Source: Catonia carolina (lineage: Eukaryota; Arthropoda; Insecta; Hemiptera; Achilidae). From it: 64,000 bases of DNA. The number at the start of each line of letters is the position of its first letter. Within the stretch, counting starts at the first letter, position 1. The DNA is taken from NCBI GenBank assembly GCA_035578175.1, contig JAQMRL010000006.1, forward strand, positions 18,325,506 to 18,389,505, written 5' to 3'. A program made the translations under genes and the position numbers. Positions 21,414 through 32,054 of the stretch are shown in pieces. The notes below the pieces were generated by a model. That model was given only the letters and a program-made list of their open reading frames with translations, did not search any database and had not been told where the DNA came from.

Positions 21414-22457
21414 TTTTTTGCTTTCTCTTACCCTATGTGAATATATGGGGAAAAAGTATTGTTTTCCTATAAGAATAAAGCGTATATATGAAGAAGGAGA
21501 GTACTGTTTTAGGTGGATTTTTGAAAATCGAGTTTTCACCAAAAATTAACATTTTTAGGTCCCCTAAACCCTAAAACATGTTTTTAGCGATTGGTGTGTG
21601 TCTGTGTGTGTGTATACACCAAATATCTCAAGAATGGAATATCGTACGAACTTGGGCTTAAGTTTGGTTCTACTGTGTGACTCGCACGAACATTTTCATC
21701 AAATTCGGTCAACCAGAAATAGTAGTTTATTCTTGTGATTTTTACTTTTTTGCAATTTTTTAAAACCGGCTCCTACGATTTTGTTTAAAATTACTGCATT
21801 TACAAAATTTGTTAGGTTCTACAAGGTAGGGTAAGTGCTATGTCTGCTGAGATTCTTTGGGAAGGGGGCTTGTAGTCTTGTGGTAAAAAATTACTTTATT
21901 TTAAGATTGCGGGCTTAATATGCATTTTAGGGCAAAATTGTATACAATTAAAGTTGTAGAAAATTAAAAATCTACAACTTTTAGTTTAAACTTTTTATTC
22001 TACAACGCTTATTTTAGCGTCAATTAGTGATTTTCTGTATTTTGCTCATCAAAATCGCTGAAAATATTAGATTTTTTTACGATTACGGCCTCAGTATGTA
22101 TTTTATGATAAAATTGTATACAATTAAAGTTGTAGGAAATGAAAAACTTACAAATTTTATTTCAAAAGTTTTTCTACGATGCTTTTTTAATTATTTATTT
22201 AAAGTGGGATAAAGTGGTTGGTTATTAGTGACTAAGGTGGATTATGCAAATGTAACTGTGCGTTTTGACTTGTCTACAACGCTTAGTTTAGCGTCAATTA
22301 GTGATTTTCCGTATTTTTAAGTCCTACAGAGATTGATATTAAATTAGGTTATGTTTAACATTTAAATTGATTACTAATTATTAAAAATAGATTATATTTT
22401 TCATGATTTACATTGACAAGAAAAATTCGTGTGTGTTTCACACCAGATATTTTTTTT
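21414..22457 (+). mobile_element. HLE, full length with a SINE inside (copy 8)
   Basis: Starts TTTGCTTTCTCTTACCC and keeps the TGTGTGT tract near 21595. It has two core units and ends with the hairpin CGTGTGTGTTTCACACC. It belongs to a diverged subtype (core TCTACAACGCTTAGTTTAGC, GTTCTACAGAGATTGAT-type ending). A SINE piece interrupts the second core unit. Confidence 0.85.
22185..22273 (-). mobile_element. SINE tail II fragment, 5'-truncated
   Basis: TTATTTATTTAAAGTGGGAT and GGTTGGTTATTAGTGACTAA match tail II. It is flanked by CTACGATGCTT (22174-22184) and CTACAACGCTT (22274-22284), an 11-bp TSD with two mismatches created in the HLE. Confidence 0.75.
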
Positions 22458-23758
22458 GTATTCTGAAATCAGTTAAGCAGTTCATTATTCTACGATTATT
22501 CATAAATATCGCAATAAAAATTTGCAAAATGTTTATTAAATTTATTCGGAGGGAAATAATAAATACATACCCTTAAACAACAATGAAAATGTAGTCTACA
22601 GATGTTATTATAAAGGAAGAAAATATTATTAAAAAGAAAAGGAAGAAAGGATTTATTTGTAATTACCGCAAATCTCATGAGAAAGGATTATAATTGTCAA
22701 AACATAAAGTTTATAGTTAACAATAAAGATTGCGGTTAGTAATGTTTACAAGAAGACGAGAAGAGAGAATTGTGTTGTGCGTTGAGGTTTCTAGTTTTGG
22801 AGAAAACAAGGAATGGTTGTAGGATAAAGGAATGAAGAGGAGGAAGTAGACGATGAAGAAGAAGAAGAACTACGGAAGGGTAAAGTAGGAAATGGGTAAA
22901 AGAGGATGAGACAGGATAGGTTGTGGGAAGGGACGAAGTGGTCGGTCATAAATCCTTGGACGCAACTTCCGAAATGAATCTACCTCCAGGTTCATTACCT
23001 CTGAGGCTAATGCTGAGCATCCCAGTAACTAAACAACCTCAGGAGAGAGGGAATCACTGCAACCCCATCCCTCTTACCTATATATATATTTTTTGTGATA
23101 CCAACGACCTGTTCCCACTTAACTTGACCAATAAATAATACACAAGCAAGAATTACTTCAGTAAATCAACAACACAAGAAAGGTGGAGGAGTATAAGGCC
23201 ATTTTCATCTAACAATCCTCTAATAGTACAGTCCTGAAATTATAGAACGAACAAGTTAACTGGCTTTAGTACTTCTCTTCAATATAGTACACAACTCTAA
23301 AGTGAACCGAACTAACTGAACTGTTTGCTCACTTGCTTACATCTTACACCCTTGCAATCTGTTTTGCCGTTATTGTTTTGTACTTTACTGTTCGGCCAAC
23401 TTAAGACGATATATTCACTAGAATTACACTTTAATTAAACTATAGTTTACTCTTGTTAAAATTATACTACTGACAGATGTAAATAATTGCTACGAAATAT
23501 CAATAGAACTTGCAAACAACTACTAACTAATAACTTCTTAGCTATTCTAAATACATAAACGAACATTACTTCAAGAAGTCTGTTCCAATTGGACGTGAAT
23601 TCACAAAACAATGACATAAGATACTAAGTACAATTCATGAATCACTTTGAAAGCTAATAAAGACGGTCTTATGTTCAATTTATCGATTTTAAATTTTAAT
23701 CTCTTTCAAACTCTCTTACATTACATTAAGAAAAGTCGCTAGAAAAAATAAAACCATT
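22458..23758. other. Stretch with a purine-rich section
   Basis: A GA-rich part at about 22740-22925 (GAAGACGAGAAGAGAG, GATGAAGAAGAAGAAG) is followed by a less AT-rich part to 23070 (CTACCTCCAGGTTCATTACC). No family is recognised and the short frames are not convincing. Confidence 0.4.
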
Positions 23759-24600
23759 TTAAAACGAATTGGTGTGAAACACTCACACAACTTTGTCTTA
23801 CCAATGTAAATAATAAAAATATAACTTAATTTTAATCATAAGTGAATGACGCTAAATAAAAATCTACCTATATAGAACTTAAAAATACGGAAAATCACTA
23901 ATATTTTCTTTATTCAAATTAATTATTTACAACTCGTACCTTCGACCAATATGGAGCTACCCCAGTCAGCTTTACTGCTGTGCAAAACCATCGGTATTAG
24001 CAAAAATTCTGCGTTTCCAATCAAAGCTTTTACGGAGGACAGTTAACGCCCCCTATTATGTAACCAATAAAACGCTACACTCAGACCTAAACGTACCCTA
24101 TCTAAATGACGTTTTCTTTTAAAACTCTATACGAAATTTAGGAAGAAACTCGTGAACCATAACCCATCGATATCAAATCTGGCTACGCAGACTCTCCCAA
24201 ACAATCCAATACGACGTCTAAAACGTCGATGGAGCTAGGACCTCATCTATTAACTATCAATTACAGTGTTCTAAATGCTACACTTATCTATTCACGTCGG
24301 AGTACTGCCAATGGACTGTGTCTCCACTCACGTTTATTTTCCATATTATTTTTTTCCAAATTTTGTGTTTTCACATTCATTGATTGTTTCCAACTGGTTG
24401 TGAATTTCCTGAATAGAAATAATTTTTTTTTTTTAAATTACATATTTTAATAGTAAATATACACCAAGGCCGCAATCTTAAACCATCCATTTTTTACCGA
24501 TTTTGATGAGCAAAATACAGAAAATCACTAATTGACGCTAAACTAAGCATTGTAGAATAAAAAGTTTGAAATAAAAGCTGTAGGTTTTTAATTTTTTTTG
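23759..24600 (-). mobile_element. HLE interrupted by a Jockey fragment (copy 9)
   Basis: The hairpin side TTGGTGTGAAACACTCACAC and following 3' sequence lie at 23759-23898. The element resumes at about 24439 with ACACCAAGGCCGCAATCTTA and CTAATTGACGCTAAACTAAG. The 5' half is missing; a B copy follows directly. Confidence 0.75.
23899..24438 (+). pseudogene. Jockey-type LINE 3' fragment, decayed (J2)
   Basis: In shifting frames the plus strand reads YGATP, RTVNAPYYVTNKTLHSDLNV, PYLNDVFF and IRRLKRRWS then DLIY. These are the known last blocks of a Jockey-clade reverse transcriptase (N-A-P-W/Y-Y, L-H-x-D-L, R-R-L-K-R). Stops and frameshifts break it. A long T/A-rich end near 24430 probably holds its tail. 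It lies inside HLE copy 9. Confidence 0.8.
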
Positions 24601-24607
24601 GAGGATA

Positions 24608-24870
24608 GTTGTTGTTGTCTAGGTCATCAGCCGAAAGGTTGAACCTTTTAGTTCAACCTCTAGGATCTTTACTAAGTAAAACGATTAGTTAGGTGGTTTA
24701 CCATTGGCTTTTTCCCTGTGGGAAAGTAACCTATGCATGCCAGGCTCTCCAAAAGGATCTACTTTCCACCCTGCCAATGACACCTTTACTTCATTCATCA
24801 CAGGATCTGGCTGTACAATAAAATTCATGACTCAGAGGAGATAACTCTGACTATAATTCTTTTCACCGTT
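24608..24870 (-). mobile_element. B retroposon, 5'-truncated (copy 4)
   Basis: The tail end is present (plus strand GTTGTTGTCTAGGTCATCAG) but the copy stops near AACTCTGACTATAATTC, losing about 130 bp of the 5' side. The tail hairpin region has a small local duplication of CCTTTTAGTTCAACC type. Confidence 0.8.
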
Positions 24871-24940
24871 TATGAAATCTACTGTTCCACGCGTTTAGAC
24901 CAATCAGAACGTTTGCCAGCGTTGTCACATAAACAAATAT

Positions 24941-25153
24941 TGTGTACTATTTGATACAAAGGGGTTCATGACAAGCCTACTGAGGTAAGCAGTAGCAGGA
25001 AAAAATTATTGGTAAGTGATGAATTTATCATTGTGTTTGATTTTTTTATTTTTTATTTTGTGTGATATTTGATTCAATGGGGTTCATGACAAGCCTACTG
25101 AAGTAAGCAGCAGCAAAAACAATTTTTTGGTGGTAAGTGATGAATTTATCATT
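24941..25153. repeat. Two-copy direct repeat, period ~120 bp
   Basis: GGGGTTCATGACAAGCCTAC and GGTAAGTGATGAATTTATCA occur twice, starting near 24941 and 25061. The units differ by several bases and a small AT-rich spacer. Confidence 0.85.
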
Positions 25154-26478
25154 GGTGATTAACTTTCAGTTTATCAGTTTTATCTTGACATGTCCTATAC
25201 TCCCTTTGGAGTCTCCTGGATGCAAGGGAAAAAAACATTGTACGAATGTATAAATATAACCAACTACGGTGGCATGCGGGCCGCACATGCGCAGTAAGTA
25301 GCTCCCCCACCACAGTGTCGTAGCCTGATACCGGCTGCCTCTAAAGTAGTACTCACTACTCATTGTGTTGTGTTCATGCGGTAATCGTTTTGACATTGGT
25401 GTCGCAGTCGAATGCCACACCCCGTCAAAATTAGTTGCGCGCGCACAAAATACGGGGAAAATGTCTGCGATTCATTTTAGGGTAATAGGCAATAAGTTTT
25501 TTTCTAAATGATGTACCTACCATAAGTTTTGACAGACCCAAAAGAAAGGTACGTCATAACCTCATTCTATTATATTTACTATACAATTCTTTTTGTTAAA
25601 ATGTCAAACAACTGATATTATGCGTGTGTAGTTGATTTCTAAAATTTGACGTATGTTTCGTATAAAATTCACAACTATTAAAATTGATTCAGCTTCTTAG
25701 AATATTAACAGGAAGGAGATACCAGACACGATGATCTATCTTTGACTTCCCTTCAAAAAGTGATTTTTTCAAGCTCGTTTATTATTTCTCTTTCTGCCCT
25801 ACATACATCAAATTACAGTTAAAATTTTATATTTTATAACAAAATAATAAAACGCATATTATGTAATCCTGGAAAAGAAGTTATATTAGCCTACGTGATA
25901 CGCAAAAAATGCGATGAGATTTAAACGTCTAACTTTGTACGAGCGTATCTTATATAAATACCAGAGTATAATAATAACATTTATAGTGTAATAAAATAAG
26001 ATCCATTAGGAAGCGAAAGTAATATTTTCAGAATTTTTTGATGAAAAATGGGCTTGTTAGAGTGTAGTGAACGAAACTGGCCGGCAGAGTGCCCTACCGT
26101 ATTGTCACTATTGCGCTTGAACACCGTGCACTGATTGAAATGAGTTGAGGGGAAAGGTGGACGCAACACATTCTCTCTCTGTCCGCTACCCTCCCTACAT
26201 GCTGCCGTAGTTGGTGAACAGTATACCAGCCTGACAAACATTACGCGCGCATGAACCTCAGTAGTTCACTCGTGTCTTGCATCTCGTACTGAACACTTCG
26301 ATTATACAGCACGTTAACATGCGATACTTTATAATAGAATCAGCTGATTGTATGTTCAAAGCTTACAATTGTTGTTGAAAGACCAAAAAAATGGCTCACG
26401 AAACATTGGCTAGCTATGAAGTGGGTAGGGGGCAATGCGTACGTTCATAGCTCATCAACGCTTAAAAATAGTTTAGCG
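25154..26478. other. Mixed stretch with a LINE tail piece
   Basis: At about 25185-25235, TTGACATGTCCTATACTCCC, then TTTGGAGTCTCCTGGATGCA and an A run matches the 3' end of the W LINE (44.6 kb). The rest is unrecognised. The part 25260-25440 and 26080-26300 is richer in G+C than its surroundings, and the minus frame at 25981-26241 has no family features. Confidence 0.45.
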
Positions 26479-27028
26479 TCATTTACACCTCTACCTCTTC
26501 TGTATGCCCATAACAGACAGGTGGAGTGTCAATTTATTTACACTCAATCTGTCCGTTGCAGGGCTAAAATAAATAGTTCTGTTTTTTATTACATGGTCAG
26601 CCAATTAAATGACTGAATCATTTAAGAACAGAAGAGGTAGAGGTGAAAAAGACGCTAATCAGAGTTGTCTCCTCTGAAAGTAATGAATTTCATTATACAG
26701 CCAGACCCTGTGGTGAATGAAGTGAAGGTGTCATTTGCAGAGTGGAAAATAGGTGCTTTTCAGAGGGCCTGGCATGCTGATAAGCGTAATTTTTCACTCA
26801 GTGAGGAAGGCAATGGTAAACCACCTCACTCCTCGTTTTACTTAGTAAAACCTCTAGAGGTTCAAACCAGCCTTTCGGCTGATGACCTAAACAACAACAC
26901 CTCTTCTGTTCTTAAATGCTTCAGTCATATAATTGGCTGACCACGTAATAAGAAACAGATCTATTTTTTGTAGCCCTGGAACTAGCAGATCGAGTGTAAA
27001 AAATTCAACACAACCTGCTTGTTATGGG
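26479..27028 (-). mobile_element. B retroposon split by another B (copy 5a)
   Basis: Two parts, 26479-26502 (ACACCTCTACCTCTTCTG) and 26909-27028 (TTCTTAAATGCTTCAGTCAT, then TGTTATGGG), form the 5' part of one minus-sense B once the inner copy is removed. Its tail half is missing. Confidence 0.8.
26503..26899 (+). mobile_element. B retroposon nested in B (copy 5b)
   Basis: Flanked by a 9-bp TSD, CCTCTTCTG, at 26494-26502 and 26900-26908, both part of the host B copy. Sense strand runs from TATGCCCATAACAGACAGG to CTAAACAACAACA. It keeps the conserved frame (start 26680) reading MNFIIQPDPVVNEVKVSF, then SEEGNGKPPHSSFYLVKP. Confidence 0.95.
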
Positions 27029-27585
27029 TAAACTGGAAAATGTAGAAAATTTTTACTGGGGTAAGAAAGGAATGGTGGAGTTGTAGGGGTGGGAGAGGGA
27101 ATAGTATAAGAAATTATTAATGTATTAATTAATAATAAAATCAGCAAACGAACAGTCGGTCAACTAAAGAAAACAATAAATCAAAGTTTACAATCCGATT
27201 TCTCTGTCGTGTAAAACAACTTAACTTTAACTTGATCGGATTATCAAGTTAACTTGAAAGAGAAGGAAAGTTGAATGGAATAAGTTAAAGTAGTTGAGCA
27301 TAAAACATTTTGTCGTACTCTTTTTGTTGCTTGTATTTTGTATTTAGCAAATGGATAAGTTAGATAGAATTGGTCGCAATGGTTTTGTTAACAGTTTTCT
27401 CTCTCGTCAGTTGTTTCTGTTAATGCCTTTCATAATAACTAAATTCCCTATTTAAATGTCTTTTATTTAACAGACTTTTGTAAATTATTATTCGAAAATA
27501 ATTACGGTAAATATCGTAGTGTAAAAAGTACATTACTGAGACATTCATTTCAGATTTCATACTAAAAGAATGAAAAATATCGTTC
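27029..27585. other. Unique AT-rich stretch
   Basis: Nothing recognised. Confidence 0.45.
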
Positions 27586-27596
27586 GGAAAAATACA

Positions 27597-27730
27597 TTTT
27601 TTTTTTTTTTTAACGTCTGACTGTTCTGCAATTACTGCTAATGCAGACGGTTAAGGATGAAATGATTTTTATAACGTATGAAAATATGCCGTGCCTGAAT
27701 GGGATTCGAACCCAAGACCGCATGATGAGC
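27597..27730 (-). mobile_element. SINE head alpha (5'-truncated), tail I
   Basis: Flanked by GGAAAAATACA (27586-27596) and GGAAAAGTACA (27731-27741). The minus strand starts in the head at CTCATCATGCGGTCTTGGGT and ends with tail I GTCTGCATTAGCAGTAATTG and a long A run. Confidence 0.85.
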
Positions 27731-27772
27731 GGAAAAGTACAGATTTTTCCTTAATTCAGTTTACCTCTTTTT

Positions 27773-27937
27773 TTATATTATATGTTTTACTTCTGACTGT
27801 TTGCAATTACTGTTGATGCAGACGATGAGAAGGGTGTTAGATAAAAATCAGTTATGAAAAAATGCCAAATCTGACCGGGAATCAAACCTGAGACCCCGGA
27901 GTAAAAGTCAGTTGCGCTGACCACTACACCACGAGCA
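27773..27937 (-). mobile_element. SINE head beta, tail I
   Basis: An 11-bp TSD, TACCTCTTTTT, lies at 27762-27772 and 27938-27948. Minus strand: GTGGTGTAGTGGTCAGCGCA (A-box region), CAGGTTTGATTCCCGGTCAG (B box), then tail I variant CATCGTCTGCATCAACAGTA. Confidence 0.9.
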
Positions 27938-27954
27938 TACCTCTTTTTCACTTT

Positions 27955-28107
27955 TTTTTTAAATCGCATCAATAGCTTGGTCGTTAGCGACTACGGTGGG
28001 ATATTTACCGGTGGTTTGTTCTTTTTTTTAACTTAGTGAAAATTTTCAGACTTTGGCCGGGAATCGAACCCGGGACTAGCGCGCTACAACTACGCTTCGG
28101 AGGCAGC
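27955..28107 (-). mobile_element. SINE head gamma, tail II
   Basis: Minus strand: AAGCGTAGTTGTAGCGCGCT, TCCCGGGTTCGATTCCCGGC and tail II AGTCGCTAACGACCAAGCTA. It is the third SINE in a row here; a CACT-T-rich sequence on both sides may be its TSD. Confidence 0.8.
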
Positions 28108-28287
28108 CATCACTATTTTTATTTACTTTATTAACCCTTTCAGTACTGAAACAATATTTAAAAGTTTGATGTAAAGTGCCATTTAATTTGAATGAGGTTA
28201 TACAAAAGTGCTAGCTCTTATTTCGAAAACTTGCAGGCGTAAGTCTGCCATTGCCGACAAAATTTCAACGTTACTGAAAAATATAAT

Positions 28288-28536
28288 GTGTATGACGTGT
28301 AAATCGGGTGTATTCTTGTTCAGACTCAGGCCGACCATTCCTGGGCGAGTATGGTTAATTGAAACCCAACCATCATGGTACACCGGTAACCATTATCTAG
28401 TATTTAAATCCATATAAAAGTAACTACAGTTACTAGTTTTTTTTGTTTGAACTAGGAACCTCCATCTCCAAAAATCAGCTCTGTTAAACAGCTGACTCGT
28501 ACTGACGACTTTACCTCTAGGCCAACTCGGTGGGTT
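28288..28536 (-). mobile_element. S2 SINE, short 3' form
   Basis: Flanked by ATATAAT at 28281-28287 and 28537-28543. Head GAGTTGGCCTAGAGGTAAAG and body TGGTTGGGTTTCAATTAACC match the 332-bp copy, but it ends at ACACGTCATACAC, about 70 bp early, with no A run. Confidence 0.8.
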
Positions 28537-28543
28537 ATATAAT

Positions 28544-29030
28544 TTCTAGGTGGAAAACATTCCGTAGATAGTTTTCAAAAAGACTATTAATTGATCTGCT
28601 CAATAATAATCTACTAATTTTGTTACAGTTTTCAATCAAAATATCGTGGATTTGAAAATTGTTTCACTGATAAATTTGTTAAACCTAATCAAACTTTTTC
28701 ATGTCACTTTTTGAAATTATCGGTGAGGCACGATGACCCCTTTCTGCATTTTACGTACATATTCAAATAACCATCACTACTAGTATAGAATATTGTTCAT
28801 CTTACATTTATGTTAATGATGAAACTAAAAAAAATTATTCTTAATATATTCAAACAATTTAGCAATGTCATTTCTACAAATAGATTATTATTCTTTCAGA
28901 AAAATAAACAAATACAACACTTAATCTTAGCTCGTGCTCTATAAGTGTTTGTTTAATGCAAAATTAGTGTCATTTCATTCTTTCAATTTCTCTTTCATAT
29001 GTTTGTAGTCTGTACATCACTTGACAGGTC

Positions 29031-29082
<52 letters not shown>

Positions 29083-29164
29083 AAACTAAACAAATTATTA
29101 CTTGTTGAAAGAAACAAAAATGTATTTTTATAAAATGTCGTTTTCTGCAAAGGTTGATGAATTT
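28544..29164. other. Unique stretch with (TA)n
   Basis: Contains a TA microsatellite at 29033-29079. Otherwise nothing recognised. Confidence 0.5.
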
Positions 29165-29600
29165 GTACCTTTAAAAAATCTCTCCCATGTTCTTCTTCTG
29201 GTACGTTCTGAATGTTGACACGATCATATCAATTCTTACTTGTTCGTTGCACTGCAAAATATTCTTCTGATGTTTCTCTGAACTATGTCCTCAGATTTTG
29301 AAGCCACGACATCCTGCTTGTCAGGTCCTCGTTTTCCATATATTATTCCTGCAGAATGGTTTGTAGTAACGAATGTGGTGATTAATTCCGCATTATATGT
29401 CCATAATAAAGGAACTTTCAACACTTGATGGTGGAAATCATTTTTAGGTCTTTCTTTATTCTCCTGAGAACGTCTAGCCTATATTTGGCATCTGAGCAGT
29501 CTATAGGATCATGGACATTCGTCTGCACAGCCACATCTCAAATGCCTCCAGTTTCCTTGTGATATCTTTCAAGGTCCATGACTGTACAGGAGTAGAAAGA
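29165..29600 (-). pseudogene. LINE 3' fragment, decayed (Y3)
   Basis: Minus strand in shifting frames: KLEAFEMWLCRRMSMIL, then DAKYRLDVLRRIKKDLKMIS, KFLYYGHIMRN, SLLQTILQ, KHQKNILQCNEQVRIDMIVS. This follows the order of the Y2 fragment at 10.0 kb, with frameshifts and two stops. It borders the start of HLE copy 10. Older than Y2 by its decay. Confidence 0.8.
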
Positions 29601-29624
29601 AGATATGAAATTTTAGATGCCTCA

Positions 29625-30747
29625 TTTTTGTTTATTCTTGCCCTTTATGAATATATAGGGAAGAAAAGTATTGCTTTCATGTCAAGTTTTTTAAATCGAG
29701 TTTTCACCGGAAATACACTTTTTCAGTTTCCCTGAACACCAAACATGTTTTTAGTGATTGGTCTGTGTGTGATATTTCAAGAACGGAATATCGTACGAAG
29801 TTGAAACTTAAAACTTAAATTCGGTACTACTAGGAGGACCCGACACGGACATTTTCATCAAAATCAGTCTACCGGAAGTAGTACTTATCAGTTCATTTTT
29901 TTTACTCTTTTCCAATTTTCTTAGATACGGCTTCTACAATTTTTTTTAAAAATAGTTTCGTTTGCTAAATTTTTTATGCTTTACAAGATAGTGTCAACAC
30001 TATGTCTACTGAAATTCTTCGGGAGCTGTTCTCTCGTGGTAAAAATTATTTTTTTTAAGATTTCGTGCTTAATGCGGAATTTTATGACGATAATGTAGCC
30101 TACATAAATAAAGTTGTACGAAATTAAAAAACCTTCAACTTATGTATCAAATATTTTTTCTACCACTTTCTTTTTAGCGTCAATTATTCTTTGTAATATG
30201 CCATATTTTTAGGTTCTACAGAGATTGATTTTCGTTTTGCGACACAAACATTTTCATCAAAATCGGTCCACCTTACTCATGCGATTTTTCGCTCATTTGA
30301 AATTTTATCTGAAATGGCTCCTACGATTTTTTATAAAAATCGTCTCATTAAAAACATTTTTTATGGTCTACAAGATGAGGTAAGCGCAACAACTGAAATT
30401 CTTGGCGCTATTTTTCTCCTGGTAAAAAATTGTTTTTTTTTTAGATTTCGGCCTTAATGCGGCATTTTACGACAAATACGTACATAAATAAAGTTGTATG
30501 AAATCAAAAAAATCTTTATATTTATAATTCTAACATTTTTCTATATTGTTTAGTTTACCGCCAATTAGTGATTTTCCGTATTTTTTAGTTCTACAGAGAT
30601 TGGTTTTCGTTTTGCGTCATTCACTCATTAAAATTAGGTTATGTTTTTTTCATATACTATCGTTTACTCATAATTAAATATAAGTTGTATCTTATTATTT
30701 ACATTGGCAAGAGAAAGTCATGTGATGGTTTCACGCCAATTTTTTTC
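29625..30747 (+). mobile_element. HLE with internal duplication (copy 10)
   Basis: Starts TTTGTTTATTCTTGCCC and ends with GGCAAGAGAAAGTCATGTGA and a hairpin. The part from TTTTCATCAAAATCGGTC through the TTTCGGCCTTAATGCGGCAT core occurs twice (about 29848 and 30250), making it the longest copy, about 1.12 kb. The TG tract has shrunk to TGTGTGTGA. Confidence 0.85.
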
Positions 30748-30881
30748 ATTTTTGTTAAGTCAGGCTATATTTAAGAATCTAGCTTGGTTTCATTTTTCAT
30801 ATGTCCAATTATTTCATTAATACCAAACACGTATATTCAAAAAGTTTGCACTTGAAAAAAAGTACGGTACCTACTAGCAAA

Positions 30882-31185
30882 TTTTTATTTTTTTAAAATT
30901 TTTAATGTGTGTACGTTGCAATCTGTTCAAATTCAGAACAATAAGCAACCCCATGACCCAATTAGATGAGGATGATATGAATGACGTATAAATGAGGTGT
31001 AGTCTTTTACAGACTCAGGTCGACCATTCCTAAGAGAGTATGGTTAATTGAACCCCAACCATCAAAGTACACCGGTAACCACCATCTAGCATTCGAATCT
31101 GTATAAAAGTAACTACCTTTACTAGGATTTGAACCAGGAACCTTCTTCTCCGAAAATCAGCTGTTAAACAGCTGGTTTTGGCGAA
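30882..31185 (-). mobile_element. S2 SINE, head-truncated
   Basis: A 10-bp TSD, TACTAGCAAA, lies at 30872-30881 and 31186-31195. The minus strand begins inside the head at CGCCAAAACCAGCTG and ends with GCAACGTACACACATTAAAA. Confidence 0.9.
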
Positions 31186-31195
31186 TACTAGCAAA

Positions 31196-31856
31196 ATGAG
31201 ATCAAAAAATGTGAAACATGACCCGTAAGGAAATTCTTTGTAGAAAATTTAGGAAAAATTAAACCACGAACTAGTTTTAACATGTTTGGATGTAAAGACA
31301 TCAACTGGCACCAGGTGTTACAACTGTTGTTCAATGTATAAATCTAAAAGTTATAAACTTTAATTGCATGTATTAAATTAAATGTTATATGTAGTTAATT
31401 AACCATAACTTATATATGAATTCAAATAATATTATGAATCAAAAGACCACACAACATAAGTGTGTCACTAGTAAACATTATTACTATATGGACTTCTTCC
31501 AAATGCAATTTTGAATGAAAAGTTTCTCATTTCAGATAATAACTCATTTTTATTTTTATAACAATTTATTATAATGATTCGTATAAAAATATACTAATCT
31601 TTAGTTTCATTCTAGATGACTCCAACGTAGCGCTTATAAACAGGAAATTTTAAATACAGAAAATCTCCCGGAAATTTTTTTTTTAGTAGGCATGAAATAT
31701 GAAGTTCGTTGAAATTTAATTATCTATTTATATCCTCTCGCTGTGTTTATAGTGGATAAAGGGTTTTCAAATTGTTTTGTTTTTCGTGCCACTTGAAGTT
31801 CATACACCTGTAGTAGCCCTATTTTTTTGTGATATGCGTAATGATAAAATAGTTAT
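31196..31856. other. Unique AT-rich stretch
   Basis: Nothing recognised. Confidence 0.45.
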
Positions 31857-31992
31857 AATTTTTACGTTCTCTTGCCTATATGAATGTATATAAAGGAAAG
31901 TATTGTTTTCATTTCAATTTTTTGAAATCGAGTTTTCACCTGATATACACGTTTTCAGGCCCCCTGAACCCAAAAAATATGTTTTAGCGATT

Positions 31993-32054
<62 letters not shown>

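Noticed and set aside
25981..26241. 86-codon minus frame in a less AT-rich part
   Set aside because: No family features, no repeat relation; cannot be supported as a gene.
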